From: Cellulomonas sp. 73-92
GTDB taxonomy: Bacteria; Actinomycetota; Actinomycetes; Actinomycetales; Cellulomonadaceae
Assembly (NCBI RefSeq): GCF_001898175.1
Contig: NZ_MKTH01000024.1
Span: 253,463 to 317,462, forward strand
Reading direction: 5' to 3'
DNA length: 64,000 nucleotides
The notes under the pieces are model-generated. The model had not been told where the DNA came from. It searched no databases and saw nothing but the letters and a program-made list of their open reading frames with translations. A program made the translations under genes and the position numbers. This document shows, in pieces, positions 8,034-16,909 of the stretch. Position 1 is the stretch's first letter. Every line of letters begins with the position of its first letter.

Positions 8034-9352
8034 AGCGCGCGCACCCCCGCCCATCCGTCGCTCATGAGCTGTCCGATCGTCACCGGCGAGCGGCGCACCG
8101 CGCGCCACGCCGTCGCCGCCAGGTGCCGGCGCGGCGACCCGTCGAGCGAGAACACGTCGTGGAACAGGCCCGCGGCGAGCTCGCCGTACGCGCCGTACAT
8201 GCGCCCGCGCTCGAGGAACGCGGGCGCCTTGGCGTAGGTGCGCAGGTCCTGCATGACGAAGCTCTCGTCGAGGTGCCGCCGGTAGGCGGCCAGGCCCGTG
8301 GCGGACGTGTCGCCCGCGGCGACGGCCTCCCCCACGCCCCGTGCGGCCGCGACGGCGGACCCGATGGCCAGGTCCATGCCCCGCACCGTCAGCCCCGAGT
8401 TGATGGTGAGGCCGGCGGCCTCGCCCACCACGACGAGCCCGTCGCCGACGACCTGCCCCACCATGCCGAGGCCGCCCTCGGCGACCAGGTGCGAGCCGTA
8501 CTCGAGGACCTCGCCGTCACGCAGGTAGGGGGCCAGGCCCGGGTGCGCCAGGCAGTGCTCGAACACCTCGACGGCCGTGCGGCCCGAGCGGACCAGGTCG
8601 TCCAGCCGCAGCACCACGCCGATCGAGAGCGACTCGGTGTTGGTGTAGAGGAAGGCGCCGCCGCCGATGCCCAGCGTGCAGTCCCCCACGATGGCGTGCG
8701 CCGCCCCCTCGTCGCCCGTCACCCCGAACCGGTCCTCGATGACGCGCCGCGGCAGCCCGACGACCGCCTTGACGCCGACCGCCAGGTGGTGCTCGGGCGG
8801 CTTCGGTCGCAGCCCGATGCTGCGGGCCAGGAACGAGTTGACGCCGTCGGCGGCGACGACCACGCGTGCGCGCAGCTCGTCGTCGCCGGCCCTGACGCCG
8901 ACCACGCGCGGCGAGGCGCCCGGGCCCGGCTCGGTGAGCAGGGAGTCGACGCGGACACCGGGCATGAGGAAGGCGCCGGCCTCCTCCGCCCGCTCGGCCA
9001 GCCACGGGTCGAACCTGGCACGCAGCACGGTCACGGCGTTGACGGGGGCGGCCAGCGGGCCGCCCGCGTAGTCGATCGCGACCGACGAGTCCGCGGTGAG
9101 GAAGGTCGTGACGTGGCGCGTGATGCGCCGCTCGACGGGGGCCTGGTCCACGAAGCCGGGGAACACCTCGTCGAGCACGCGCCCGTACAGCACGCCGCCG
9201 GAGAGGTTCTTCGCGCCGGGGGTGTCGCCGCGCTCGACGAGCACCACGGACAGCCCCTGTCGTGCCAGGAGCGTCGCGGTCACGGAGCCCGCCGGGCCGG
9301 CGCCGACGACGATGACGTCGAAGTCCGGCTCCCCCGCCGCCTGCTCAGTCAT
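8030..9352 (-). CDS. fixC: FixC flavoprotein, ETF:quinone oxidoreductase family (cluster 1)
   Basis: 440 residues. The N-terminal FAD motif VVGAGPAGS is at residues 16-24, followed by LVERGDTPGAKNLSGG, and there is a C-terminal flavin motif GLTINSGLTVRGMDLAIGSA. Known: FixC accepts electrons from FixAB and passes them with FixX to quinone at the membrane or takes part in bifurcation. ATG 9352 lies inside the end of fixB (8-bp overlap), showing tight coupling. There is no transmembrane segment; membrane contact would be peripheral. Confidence 0.93.
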   Translation of the reverse strand: MTEQAAGEPDFDVIVVGAGPAGSVTATLLARQGLSVVLVERGDTPGAKNLSGGVLYGRVLDEVFPGFVDQAPVERRITRHVTTFLTADSSVAIDYAGGPLAAPVNAVTVLRARFDPWLAERAEEAGAFLMPGVRVDSLLTEPGPGASPRVVGVRAGDDELRARVVVAADGVNSFLARSIGLRPKPPEHHLAVGVKAVVGLPRRVIEDRFGVTGDEGAAHAIVGDCTLGIGGGAFLYTNTESLSIGVVLRLDDLVRSGRTAVEVFEHCLAHPGLAPYLRDGEVLEYGSHLVAEGGLGMVGQVVGDGLVVVGEAAGLTINSGLTVRGMDLAIGSAVAAARGVGEAVAAGDTSATGLAAYRRHLDESFVMQDLRTYAKAPAFLERGRMYGAYGELAAGLFHDVFSLDGSPRRHLAATAWRAVRRSPVTIGQLMSDGWAGVRAL

Positions 9353-10280
9353 CCGAGCCGCCGAGCGCCGCGGTCAGGGCCGGGACCACCTGGTAGAGGT
9401 CGCCGACGACGCCGTAGTCGCACTGGCCGAACACCGGCGCGTTCTTGTCGTTGTTGACGGCGACGATGACCTTGGCGTCGCGCACGCCCACCATGTGCTG
9501 CAGCTGGCCCGAGATGGCCACCGCCACGTACAGGTCGGGCGCAACGTGCTGGCCGGAGATGCCGATGTAGCTCTCCTTCGGCAGCCACTCGACGCCCTCC
9601 GCGAGCGGGCGCGAGCACGCGACCTCGCCGTGGACCGCCGCGGCCAGGCCGCGGATGAGGCCCAGGTCCGCCTCGGCCTTGAGGCCGCGGCCGACGCCGA
9701 CGACGACGGAGGCGGCGCCCAGGTCCACGCCGGCGCGCACCTTGGGCCGCACCTGCGTGACGGTGGCCGCGTCGAGCGGGGCGCCGGCCACCTCGGCCAC
9801 GGGCGCCGTGGCACCCCCGGCCGGCACGGCGCCGGCCTCGACCGCGAGCACCGCCGGACCGCCCTCGAGGGCCACGGTGCGCTCCGCGATGCCGCCCATG
9901 ACGGCGTGCGTCACGACGACGCGCCCGTCGGCGACGGAGACGGTCCGCACGCCACCGAGCACGGGCGCCTGCGTGCGCGCGGCGACCGCGCCGAGCAGCG
10001 CGCGGCCCGCGGGCGTGGCGGCGCCGACGACGGCGACCGGCCGGGCCGCGGCGACGAGCTCGGCCACCTGCGGCGCGAAGGCCTCCAGCGGCACGGCGCC
10101 CGGCTCGCCGAGCCAGACGACGCGGTCCACCCCGGCGGCGACGGTGTCGGCCACCGGACGGGCGCCGACGACGACGGCGACGACCTCGTCGGCCACCGTG
10201 CGCGCGACCTCGACCAGGCCGGTGACCGCCGGGTCGTCGGCGACGACGACCCAGGACTGCGATGCGTTCGATGCGTTCAT
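9345..10280 (-). CDS. fixB: FixB, electron-transfer flavoprotein alpha subunit (cluster 1)
   Basis: 311 residues from ATG 10280, which has GGAG upstream; an in-frame GTG four codons earlier is possible. The C-terminal FAD-binding domain has the ETF-alpha signature (GISGQHVAPDLYVAV, then NNDKNAPVF and DYGVVGDLYQ). Known: FixB pairs with FixA to form a heterodimer that carries electrons between an acyl-CoA dehydrogenase and FixC. It lies 27 bp after fixA in the same operon. Confidence 0.93.
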   Translation of the reverse strand: MNASNASQSWVVVADDPAVTGLVEVARTVADEVVAVVVGARPVADTVAAGVDRVVWLGEPGAVPLEAFAPQVAELVAAARPVAVVGAATPAGRALLGAVAARTQAPVLGGVRTVSVADGRVVVTHAVMGGIAERTVALEGGPAVLAVEAGAVPAGGATAPVAEVAGAPLDAATVTQVRPKVRAGVDLGAASVVVGVGRGLKAEADLGLIRGLAAAVHGEVACSRPLAEGVEWLPKESYIGISGQHVAPDLYVAVAISGQLQHMVGVRDAKVIVAVNNDKNAPVFGQCDYGVVGDLYQVVPALTAALGGSDD

Positions 10281-10307
10281 GGGCTGCTCCACTTCCTCGC
10301 GCGAGGC

Positions 10308-11084
10308 CTACAGGACGCCGGCCGAGCGCAGCGCGCCCACCAGCTGCGACGCCGCCGACGCGGGGTCGGACCCGTCGAACAGGACGGCCCGCCGGTCGCC
10401 GCCGGACGGCTTGGCCGTCCCGAGCGTGGCCAGCGTGACGGCCGGCGCGGGGACGTCGAGGGCGGCCAGCGCGAGCACCTCGACGGGCTTCTTGGCCGCC
10501 GCGAGGATGTCCTTCATCCCCGCGACGCGCGGCACCACGGCGTCCGCAGTGGCGGCCAGCACCACGGGCGTGCGCACGGCGAGCACCGCGACCCCGGCGG
10601 GGGTGTCGCGCTCCACGGACAACCCCTCGGCGGCCGGGGTCACCGCGGTGACGCGGCCCAGCCCGAGCCAGCCCAGCTGGGCCGCCGCGGTCAACGGCAC
10701 CTGCCCCTCGGCGACGTCGACCGACGAGTCGCCCGCGAGCACGAGGTCCACGCCGCCGATGGCGCGCACCGCGGCCGCGAGCACCGCGGCCAGCCGGGTG
10801 CTGTCGGCGCCCGCGAGCGCGTCGTCGGCCACGAGCACCAGGCGGTCCAGCCCGCGCGAGAGCGCTGCCTTGCGGGCCAGCGGGGTGTCGATCGCGGCGG
10901 CGCCGACGGTCAGGCCGACGACCTCTCCCCCGGTCTCGTCGGCCAGCCGCCGCGCGAGCTCGAACGCGACGGGGTCGTACTCGCTGACGGCCGGCTTGCC
11001 GCGGGCCTCGTCCACGGTGCCGTCGGCGCGGACCTCGAGGTCCTGGGGGTTCGGCGCCCACTTGTAGGCGACGACGATCTTCAT
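10308..11084 (-). CDS. fixA: FixA, electron-transfer flavoprotein beta subunit (cluster 1)
   Basis: 258 residues from ATG 11084, with GAGGAGGAAC upstream. ETF-beta features: the N-terminal KIVVAYKWAPNP, the AEGQVPLTAAAQLGW segment and the VPRVAGMKDILAAAKKP block. It forms the ETF with FixB. It starts 29 bp after the acyl-CoA dehydrogenase stop, so the pair is very probably cotranscribed. This matches the neighbourhood of carnitine and caffeate reduction systems in anaerobes. Confidence 0.93.
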   Translation of the reverse strand: MKIVVAYKWAPNPQDLEVRADGTVDEARGKPAVSEYDPVAFELARRLADETGGEVVGLTVGAAAIDTPLARKAALSRGLDRLVLVADDALAGADSTRLAAVLAAAVRAIGGVDLVLAGDSSVDVAEGQVPLTAAAQLGWLGLGRVTAVTPAAEGLSVERDTPAGVAVLAVRTPVVLAATADAVVPRVAGMKDILAAAKKPVEVLALAALDVPAPAVTLATLGTAKPSGGDRRAVLFDGSDPASAASQLVGALRSAGVL

Positions 11085-11113
11085 CGGGGTTCCTCCTCGT
11101 CCTGGTCCGCTGC

Positions 11114-12259
11114 TCAGCTGTGGTCCTTGACGATCTGACGGCCCGCGATGTGCACCATGATCTCGTCGGTGCCGCCCCCGAACCGGTGACCGCGCAGGTC
11201 GCGCCACAGCCGCGAGACGCGGGCGCCGACCGTGACGCCCACGCCGCCGAAGATCTGCAGGGCGTCGTCGGCCACCTCGAACCCGGACATCGCGCAGTAC
11301 CGCTTGCACAGCGCGCCCTGGCTCTTCAGCGGCAGCCCGCGGTCGAGCATCCAGGCCGTCTTGTAGACAAAGTTGCGCATGTTCTCGAGCTTGATCGCCA
11401 TGTCGGTCAGCTTGAGCTGGGTGAGCTGGAAGTTGCCGATGGGCTGGCCGAACTGGACGCGCTGGGCGGCGTAGGCCGCCGCGTCGTCGAACGCGCACTG
11501 CGCCTGGCCGAGGCACGTCGCGGCGATGACGAGCCGCTCCATCTCGAAGTTGCGCATCAGCTGCTTGAAGCCGTTGCCCTTGACGCCGACGAGGCACTCC
11601 TCCTCGGGCAGCGTGACGTCGTCGAGGAAGATCTCGCAGCTGTCCTGCGTGTACCAGAGGATCTTCTCCAGGCGGTTGGTGGTCACGCCCGGGGCGTCCA
11701 TCGGCACCAGGTACATGGAGATCGCCTTGCGCGGGTCGTCCGTGTCCGGGTTCTTCGCCATGACCAGCAGGTACTTGCTCTGCAGCGCGGCCGTGATGAG
11801 CGTATTGGTGCCGTTGAAGGTCACCAGCCCGTCGTGGTGCACGGCCGAGGTGGTCATCGCGGAGTTGTCCGAGCCCGCGCCGGGCTCGGTGAACCCGAGC
11901 GCGAACGGCACGCGGCCGTTGGCGAGCAGGCCGAGGATCTCCTGCTTCTGGGCCTCCGAGCCGAACTCGAGGATGTCCATCGCCTGCAGCAGCTCGAGGC
12001 CGAAGCCGTTGTTGAGCCCCTGCCGGCAGACGCGCTCGGCGAGCAGCACGAGCGTGACGGCGTCGCACGGCATGCCGCCGTACTCCTCCGGGAAGCCGAG
12101 CGACATGAAGCCCGCCTCGTGCAGGGCCTTGCGGAAGCTCGTCGCGGACTCGTGGTGCAGGTCGAGGTCCGCGATGTACGACTCGGGGCACTCGCGCTCG
12201 AGCAGCTCGTCGAGGCTGGACAGGAGCAGCTCCTGCTCGTCGGTCAGCGTGAAGTCCAT
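11114..12259 (-). CDS. CaiA-like acyl-CoA dehydrogenase/enoyl-CoA reductase
   Basis: 381 residues from ATG 12259, the same length class as CaiA (crotonobetainyl-CoA reductase). It has acyl-CoA dehydrogenase motifs: FTEPGAGSDNS for flavin and substrate binding, RVQFGQPIGNFQ, and a C-terminal block reading RFGGGTDEIM. The last replaces the usual YEG(T)xEI, so the glutamate base of typical beta-oxidation enzymes is not at its usual place. Genes for a complete Fix chain follow directly. I infer that it reduces an alpha,beta-unsaturated acyl-CoA with electrons from FixAB, or runs in reverse; the substrate is unknown. Confidence 0.88.
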   Translation of the reverse strand: MDFTLTDEQELLLSSLDELLERECPESYIADLDLHHESATSFRKALHEAGFMSLGFPEEYGGMPCDAVTLVLLAERVCRQGLNNGFGLELLQAMDILEFGSEAQKQEILGLLANGRVPFALGFTEPGAGSDNSAMTTSAVHHDGLVTFNGTNTLITAALQSKYLLVMAKNPDTDDPRKAISMYLVPMDAPGVTTNRLEKILWYTQDSCEIFLDDVTLPEEECLVGVKGNGFKQLMRNFEMERLVIAATCLGQAQCAFDDAAAYAAQRVQFGQPIGNFQLTQLKLTDMAIKLENMRNFVYKTAWMLDRGLPLKSQGALCKRYCAMSGFEVADDALQIFGGVGVTVGARVSRLWRDLRGHRFGGGTDEIMVHIAGRQIVKDHS

Positions 12260-12372
12260 CGTGGTGTGCCTTTCGCAGGATGTGGCCGACGTCGTCGTCC
12301 GGCGGCGCCCGCCGGCGCCCGGTGCCCATCGTCGGGCCACGCCCCGCGACGTCTCTCAGGACGATCGTCCCT

Positions 12373-12388
12373 AGTTACGGACGTCACA
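12373..12388. promoter_or_regulatory. Weak CRP/FNR-like site in the divergent promoter region
   Basis: AGTTA-CGGACG-TCACA: one perfect half-site and a 3-of-5 opposite half-site. It lies in the 185-bp region between the divergent acyl-CoA dehydrogenase (12259) and CoA-transferase (12445). It is much weaker than the copies at 3448 and 6932. I see nothing else definite in this region. Confidence 0.3.
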
Positions 12389-12444
12389 AGTCCGGAATTG
12401 TTCTGCCCGGGCCGCACCCGGCCCATGCGACGAAGGAGACGCCC

Positions 12445-14034
12445 GTGGCACAGGTCATCACGCCCCAGCAGGCCGCCGCGCTGATCAAGGACGGCTCCAC
12501 CGTGGCGCTGTCCGGCTTCGGCCTGGCATGCGTCAACGAGGAGACGCTCATCGCCGTCGAGCAGCGGTTCCTGGCGGAGGCGGCCCCGCGCGACCTCACC
12601 GTGGTCCACGCGTCCGCGGTGGGCAACCGCCGCGACAGGGGCATGAGCCACTGGGGTCACCGCGGCCTCATCAAGCGCTGGATCGGGGGCATCGCCATCG
12701 CCTCCCCCGGCCTGGCCAAGCTCATCCAGGAGGACGGCTGCCAGGCCTACAACCTGCCGCAGGGCGTCATCACGCAGCTCTACCGCGAGATCGCCGCCAA
12801 GCGGCCCGGCGTCATCACCAAGGTGGGCCTCGGCACGTTCGTCGACCCGCGGGTCGAGGGCGCGCGCATGTCGCCGTCCTCGACCGACGACGTTGTGCAG
12901 GTCATCGAGCTCGCCGGCCAGGAGTGGCTGTTCTACCCCTCGTTCCCGGTCGACGTCGCGCTCATCCGCGGCACCGTGGCCGACGAGCACGGCAACCTCA
13001 CGCTCGAGCACGAGGGCCTCAAGCTCGAGGTGCTGCCGATCGCCCAGGCCGCCCGCAACAGCGGCGGCATCGTCATCGCGCAGGTGGAGTCGATCGCCGC
13101 CGCCGGCTCGCTCGACCCGAACCTCGTCAAGGTGCCCGGCATCCTCGTCGACTACCTCGTCGTCTCGCAGCCGGAGAACCACTTCCAGACCGAGAACACG
13201 CGCTACAACCCGTCGTTCTCGGGCCAGCTGCGCGTGCCGCTGGAGGCGATCACCCCCATCCCCCTCTCCGAGCGCAAGGTCATCGCGCGACGCAGCGCGA
13301 TGGAGCTCCGCCCGGGGGCGGTGCTCAACCTCGGTGTCGGCATCCCGTGCGACGTCGGCACGGTCGCCGCCGAGGAGGGCATCAGCGACCAGATCATGCT
13401 CACCACGGAGGCCGGCGCCATCGGCGGCGTCCCGGCGGGCCTGAAGGACTTCGGGCACGCGTACAACCCCGAGGCCCTGGTCGACATGCACTCGCAGTTC
13501 GACTTCTACGACGGCGGCGGCCTCGACTGCGCCGTGCTGGGCCTGGCCCAGGCGGACAGCCACGGGAACGTCAACGTCTCGAAGTTCAACGGGCGGGTGG
13601 CCGGCTGCGGTGGGTTCATCGACATCTGCCAGTCGGCCAAGACCCTGATCTTCGCCGGCACGTTCACCGCCGGCGGCCTCGAGGTCGAGGTCGCCGGGGG
13701 CGAGGTGAAGGTCGTCGCGGAAGGCAAGGCGCACAAGTTCCTGCTCGACGTCGAGCAGATCACCTTCTCGGGGACGTACGCGGCACAGCGGGGGCAGCGC
13801 GTGCTCTACGTCACCGAGCGCGCCGTGCTGCAGCTCGTCGACGGCGTCATGACCGTCATCGAGATCGCCCCGGGCATCGACCTCCAGCGCGACGTCCTCG
13901 ACCAGATGGACTTCACGCCCGCGGTCTCGCCCACCCTGAGCCCCATGCCCGCGGGACTGTTCCGCGAGGTCTGGGGAGAGCTGAACACCCTGTCCACCCC
14001 CGAGCGCACGGCCTCCGTCGCCGCTCTGTCCTGA
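12445..14034 (+). CDS. Fused acyl-CoA:carboxylate CoA-transferase
   Basis: 529 residues from GTG 12445, with GAAGGAGA upstream. Both halves of a family I CoA-transferase are joined, as in YdiF and propionate CoA-transferase. The second half has TTEAGAIGG with Glu322 as the expected catalytic glutamate that forms the CoA thioester. Known: such enzymes move CoA from a product acyl-CoA to a new substrate acid without spending ATP. It is divergent from the CaiA-like gene and followed 11 bp later by a carrier, so it probably recycles CoA between reduced product and incoming acid. Exact substrates cannot be read from sequence. Confidence 0.9.
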   Translation: MAQVITPQQAAALIKDGSTVALSGFGLACVNEETLIAVEQRFLAEAAPRDLTVVHASAVGNRRDRGMSHWGHRGLIKRWIGGIAIASPGLAKLIQEDGCQAYNLPQGVITQLYREIAAKRPGVITKVGLGTFVDPRVEGARMSPSSTDDVVQVIELAGQEWLFYPSFPVDVALIRGTVADEHGNLTLEHEGLKLEVLPIAQAARNSGGIVIAQVESIAAAGSLDPNLVKVPGILVDYLVVSQPENHFQTENTRYNPSFSGQLRVPLEAITPIPLSERKVIARRSAMELRPGAVLNLGVGIPCDVGTVAAEEGISDQIMLTTEAGAIGGVPAGLKDFGHAYNPEALVDMHSQFDFYDGGGLDCAVLGLAQADSHGNVNVSKFNGRVAGCGGFIDICQSAKTLIFAGTFTAGGLEVEVAGGEVKVVAEGKAHKFLLDVEQITFSGTYAAQRGQRVLYVTERAVLQLVDGVMTVIEIAPGIDLQRDVLDQMDFTPAVSPTLSPMPAGLFREVWGELNTLSTPERTASVAALS

Positions 14035-14045
14035 AAGACACCGTG

Positions 14046-15293
14046 ATGCAGACCATCAATCGTTGGCGGGTCCTTGCCGGATCCGTGCTCGTCCTGCTGT
14101 GCACCGGCGCGATCTACGCCTTCTCGGTGTTCGCCGGGCCGCTCACCAGCGCGCACGGCTGGACCATGGGTCAGGTCATGCTGGCCTTCACCATCAACGG
14201 GGCCATCGCCCCCATCCCCATGATCGCCGGCGGCTACATCATCGACCGCGGCGGCGCCCGCCTCGCGATCTTCGGCGGCTCGCTCCTCTTCGCGCTCGGG
14301 TTCATCCTCACCGGCACCGCGAGCAGCACCACCCAGCTCTACCTCTACTACGGCCTCATCGCCGGCCTGGGGCAGGGCTTCGCGTACTCGGGGTGCCTCA
14401 ACAACACGATCAAGCTGTTCCCGGACCGGCGCGGCCTGGCGGCCGGCCTCATCACCATGGGCATGGGCGCCGGCTCGGTCGTCGCCGCCCCCGTGGCGCA
14501 GGCCATCATCAAGTCGTCGGGCGTCGGCGCGGCGTTCGTCCGCATGGGCATCGTCTACGCCGTCGTCGTCGTGCTCGGCACGCTGCTCATCCAGCCCGCG
14601 CCGAACGGCTACGCCCCGGCCGGGTGGACCCCGCCGACCGGCGCCGCCGCCCCGGTGAACCACACGTGGACGGAGATGCTGAGGAAGCCGGCGTTCTACC
14701 TCATCTTCGTCATGCTCGGCGCCGGCGCCTTCTCCGGCCTGCTCATCGCCTCGCAGCTCTCCCCGATCGCCCAGACCAAGATGTTCGGCATCAGCGCCGC
14801 GACCGCCGCGGTGCTCGTCTCGATCTACTCGATCTGCAACGCGGCCGGGCGGTTCGCGTGGGGCGCGGTCTCCGACCGGCTCGGCTACACCACGGCCGTC
14901 GTGTTCATCTACGCGGTCGTCGCCGTGGCGATGGTGGTGCTCCTCACGCTGCACTCGACCGTCGGCTTCGTCATCGGGATCGTGCTGCTCGGCCTCTGCT
15001 TCGGCGGCGTGATGGGCGTGTTCCCCGCCCTGACCATGAAGACCTTCGGCCCCCGGTTCCAGGGCGTCAACTACGGCATCATGTTCAGCGCGTACTCGAT
15101 CGCCGCGTACTTCGGCCCGAAGATCGGCGCGTCGATGGGTGGTGGCGCCAAGGGTGACTACACCAACCCGTTCATCGTCTCGATCGTCGTCGCCGGCGTC
15201 GGCATCGCGCTCGCCGTGGTGCTGGGCCGCGTCCTCGCCGTCAAGGCGCCGGCCGCGTCCCGGCCCGCCGCCCAGGTCGGCGCTGCCTCCTGA
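14046..15293 (+). CDS. MFS transporter, oxalate/formate antiporter (OFA) type
   Basis: 415 residues with about 12 hydrophobic segments. It opens with RWRVLAGSVLVLLCTGAIYA and contains LYYGLIAGLGQGFAYSG, typical of OFA-family carriers of small carboxylates. It follows the CoA-transferase by 11 bp, so they form an operon. I infer exchange of an organic acid substrate for its reduced product, or simple acid uptake. A perfect hairpin begins 6 bp after its stop codon. Confidence 0.88.
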   Translation: MQTINRWRVLAGSVLVLLCTGAIYAFSVFAGPLTSAHGWTMGQVMLAFTINGAIAPIPMIAGGYIIDRGGARLAIFGGSLLFALGFILTGTASSTTQLYLYYGLIAGLGQGFAYSGCLNNTIKLFPDRRGLAAGLITMGMGAGSVVAAPVAQAIIKSSGVGAAFVRMGIVYAVVVVLGTLLIQPAPNGYAPAGWTPPTGAAAPVNHTWTEMLRKPAFYLIFVMLGAGAFSGLLIASQLSPIAQTKMFGISAATAAVLVSIYSICNAAGRFAWGAVSDRLGYTTAVVFIYAVVAVAMVVLLTLHSTVGFVIGIVLLGLCFGGVMGVFPALTMKTFGPRFQGVNYGIMFSAYSIAAYFGPKIGASMGGGAKGDYTNPFIVSIVVAGVGIALAVVLGRVLAVKAPAASRPAAQVGAAS

Positions 15294-15298
15294 GCACC

Positions 15299-15342
15299 CC
15301 GGTGGAGGGGCGACCGGGCCCGTCCTGCCGCCCCTCCACCGG
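15299..15342 (+). terminator. Strong hairpin after the MFS gene
   Basis: A perfect 14-bp inverted repeat: CCGGTGGAGGGGCG at 15299-15312 and its complement at 15329-15342, with a 16-base loop. It lies between the MFS stop and the ligase start. It probably ends or attenuates the CoA-transferase/MFS transcript, and it rules against the GTG at 15302 as the ligase start. Confidence 0.7.
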
Positions 15343-15358
15343 CCTCACCCGTGACGCG

Positions 15359-16909
15359 ATGATGTCCCCCACCGACCTGTCTCTGGTCTCGGCGCTCGGA
15401 CGCCGGGCCCAGGACCGTCCCGACGATCCCGTGATCCGCGACGACGCGGACGCGGTGCTCGACGCCGGCACGGTGTGGCGCCTCGCGACGGCGCTGGCCA
15501 CCACCCTGCGCGAGCAGGGCACCCGGCGCGGCGACCGCGTGTGCTGGTCCGGTCGCAACGACCCCGGGCTCCTGGTCACGCTGCTCGCCACCCACCTCGC
15601 CGGCGCCGTGTTCGTCCCCCTCAACTTCCGCGCCACCGGCCCGGAGCTGGCCGCGGCGCTGGACCTCGTCGAACCGCGAGCGGTGGTGGTGCACCCCGCG
15701 ACGGGGCCGGTGGACCCGGACCTGGCGGCCTGCGCCCCCGCCCGGCTCGACTGGCCGACGGCCGCGCTGCGACCCGCGGACGACGAGCCCGCCGTCTCCC
15801 CCGACCCGGACGACCTGGCCGTCCTCATGTTCACGTCGGGTTCCACGGGTCGCCCCCGGGCCGTCATGCTCAGCCACGCCAACCTGTGGTGGAGCTCCCG
15901 CAACCTCGAGGAGTGCCTCGACCTGAGGGCGGACGACGTCACCCTCGCCGTCGCCCCGATGTTCCACATCGGCGGCCTCAACACCTTCACCCTGAGCACG
16001 CTGCGCCGCGGTGGCACCGCCGTGGTGCGATCCACCTTCTGCGCCGAACGGACGCTGACGGACCTGGCCGTCGGGGGCATCACGAGCGTGTTCGGGGTGC
16101 CCGCCATGTATGCCGCGATCGCCCGGTGCCCCGAGTTCGGGCAGACCGACCTCTCCCACCTCCGGGTCGCCCTCGTCGGCGGTGCACCGGTCGCGACGCA
16201 GCTCGTCGAGGCCTACGCCCGGCAGGGCGCCACGCTGTACCCCTCCTGGGGGATGACGGAGGTCGCTCCCTCCGGGACGCTCCAGCGCCAGGCCCGCGGC
16301 GGATCGCCCACGTGCTCGATCGGCACCCCGCTGCCCTACCTCGAGCTGCAGCTCGTCGACACCGCGTCCGGCGAGGTCGTCACAGGCGCCGGACGCCGCG
16401 GCGAGATCCGCGTCCGCGGACCACAGGTGACGCGCGGCTACTGGCGCGACCCGCAGGCCACCGCGGCGGCGCTCGCGGACGGCTGGCTGCGCACCGGGGA
16501 CCTCGCCGTGCGTGCCGACGACGGGTGCCTGGACGTCGTCGGGCGCATGAGCGACGTGATCAACACCGGCGGCGAGAAGGTGCTGCCCGACGAGGTCGCG
16601 GCCGCGATCGCCGGGCTGGACGTCGCCGACCTCGTCGTGGTGGGCGCCCCGGACCCGACCTGGGGCGAGATCGTCGTCGCCGTGCTCGAGTGCGACCCAG
16701 CGACGGCGCCGTCGCTCGAGGAGGTCAGGGCGCTCGCGTCCCCGCAGCTCGCCCGCTACAAGCTGCCGAAGGCGGTCGTCGCCCTGGCCGCCCTCCCACG
16801 CACCGCGAGCGGCAAGGTGGACCGGTGCGCCGTCCGGACGCTCGCGGCGTACCACCTCCGCCCCGAGCAGGGCGACGGCTCAGCGGCCGCGGTGGGTCCG
16901 ACCGACTAG
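15359..16909 (+). CDS. Acyl-CoA synthetase (AMP-forming)
   Basis: 516 residues from ATG 15359; a second ATG follows at once and neither has a clear ribosome site, so the start is tentative. Adenylate-forming motifs are plain: MFTSGSTGRPRAVML (P-loop), YPSWGMTEVAPSG, RTGDLAVRADDGCLDVVGR, and the terminal lysine region PRTASGKVDR. It activates a carboxylic acid to its CoA ester with ATP. It resembles the carnitine-CoA ligase/CaiC size class. Beside the CoA-transferase it would prime the CoA cycle. Its stop overlaps that of the convergent GH1 gene (CTAG). Confidence 0.9.
   Translation: MMSPTDLSLVSALGRRAQDRPDDPVIRDDADAVLDAGTVWRLATALATTLREQGTRRGDRVCWSGRNDPGLLVTLLATHLAGAVFVPLNFRATGPELAAALDLVEPRAVVVHPATGPVDPDLAACAPARLDWPTAALRPADDEPAVSPDPDDLAVLMFTSGSTGRPRAVMLSHANLWWSSRNLEECLDLRADDVTLAVAPMFHIGGLNTFTLSTLRRGGTAVVRSTFCAERTLTDLAVGGITSVFGVPAMYAAIARCPEFGQTDLSHLRVALVGGAPVATQLVEAYARQGATLYPSWGMTEVAPSGTLQRQARGGSPTCSIGTPLPYLELQLVDTASGEVVTGAGRRGEIRVRGPQVTRGYWRDPQATAAALADGWLRTGDLAVRADDGCLDVVGRMSDVINTGGEKVLPDEVAAAIAGLDVADLVVVGAPDPTWGEIVVAVLECDPATAPSLEEVRALASPQLARYKLPKAVVALAALPRTASGKVDRCAVRTLAAYHLRPEQGDGSAAAVGPTD

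Noticed and set aside
15302..15358. GTG 15302 as start of the acyl-CoA ligase
   Set aside because: It falls inside the terminator-like inverted repeat 15299-15342, and its added residues have no family likeness.
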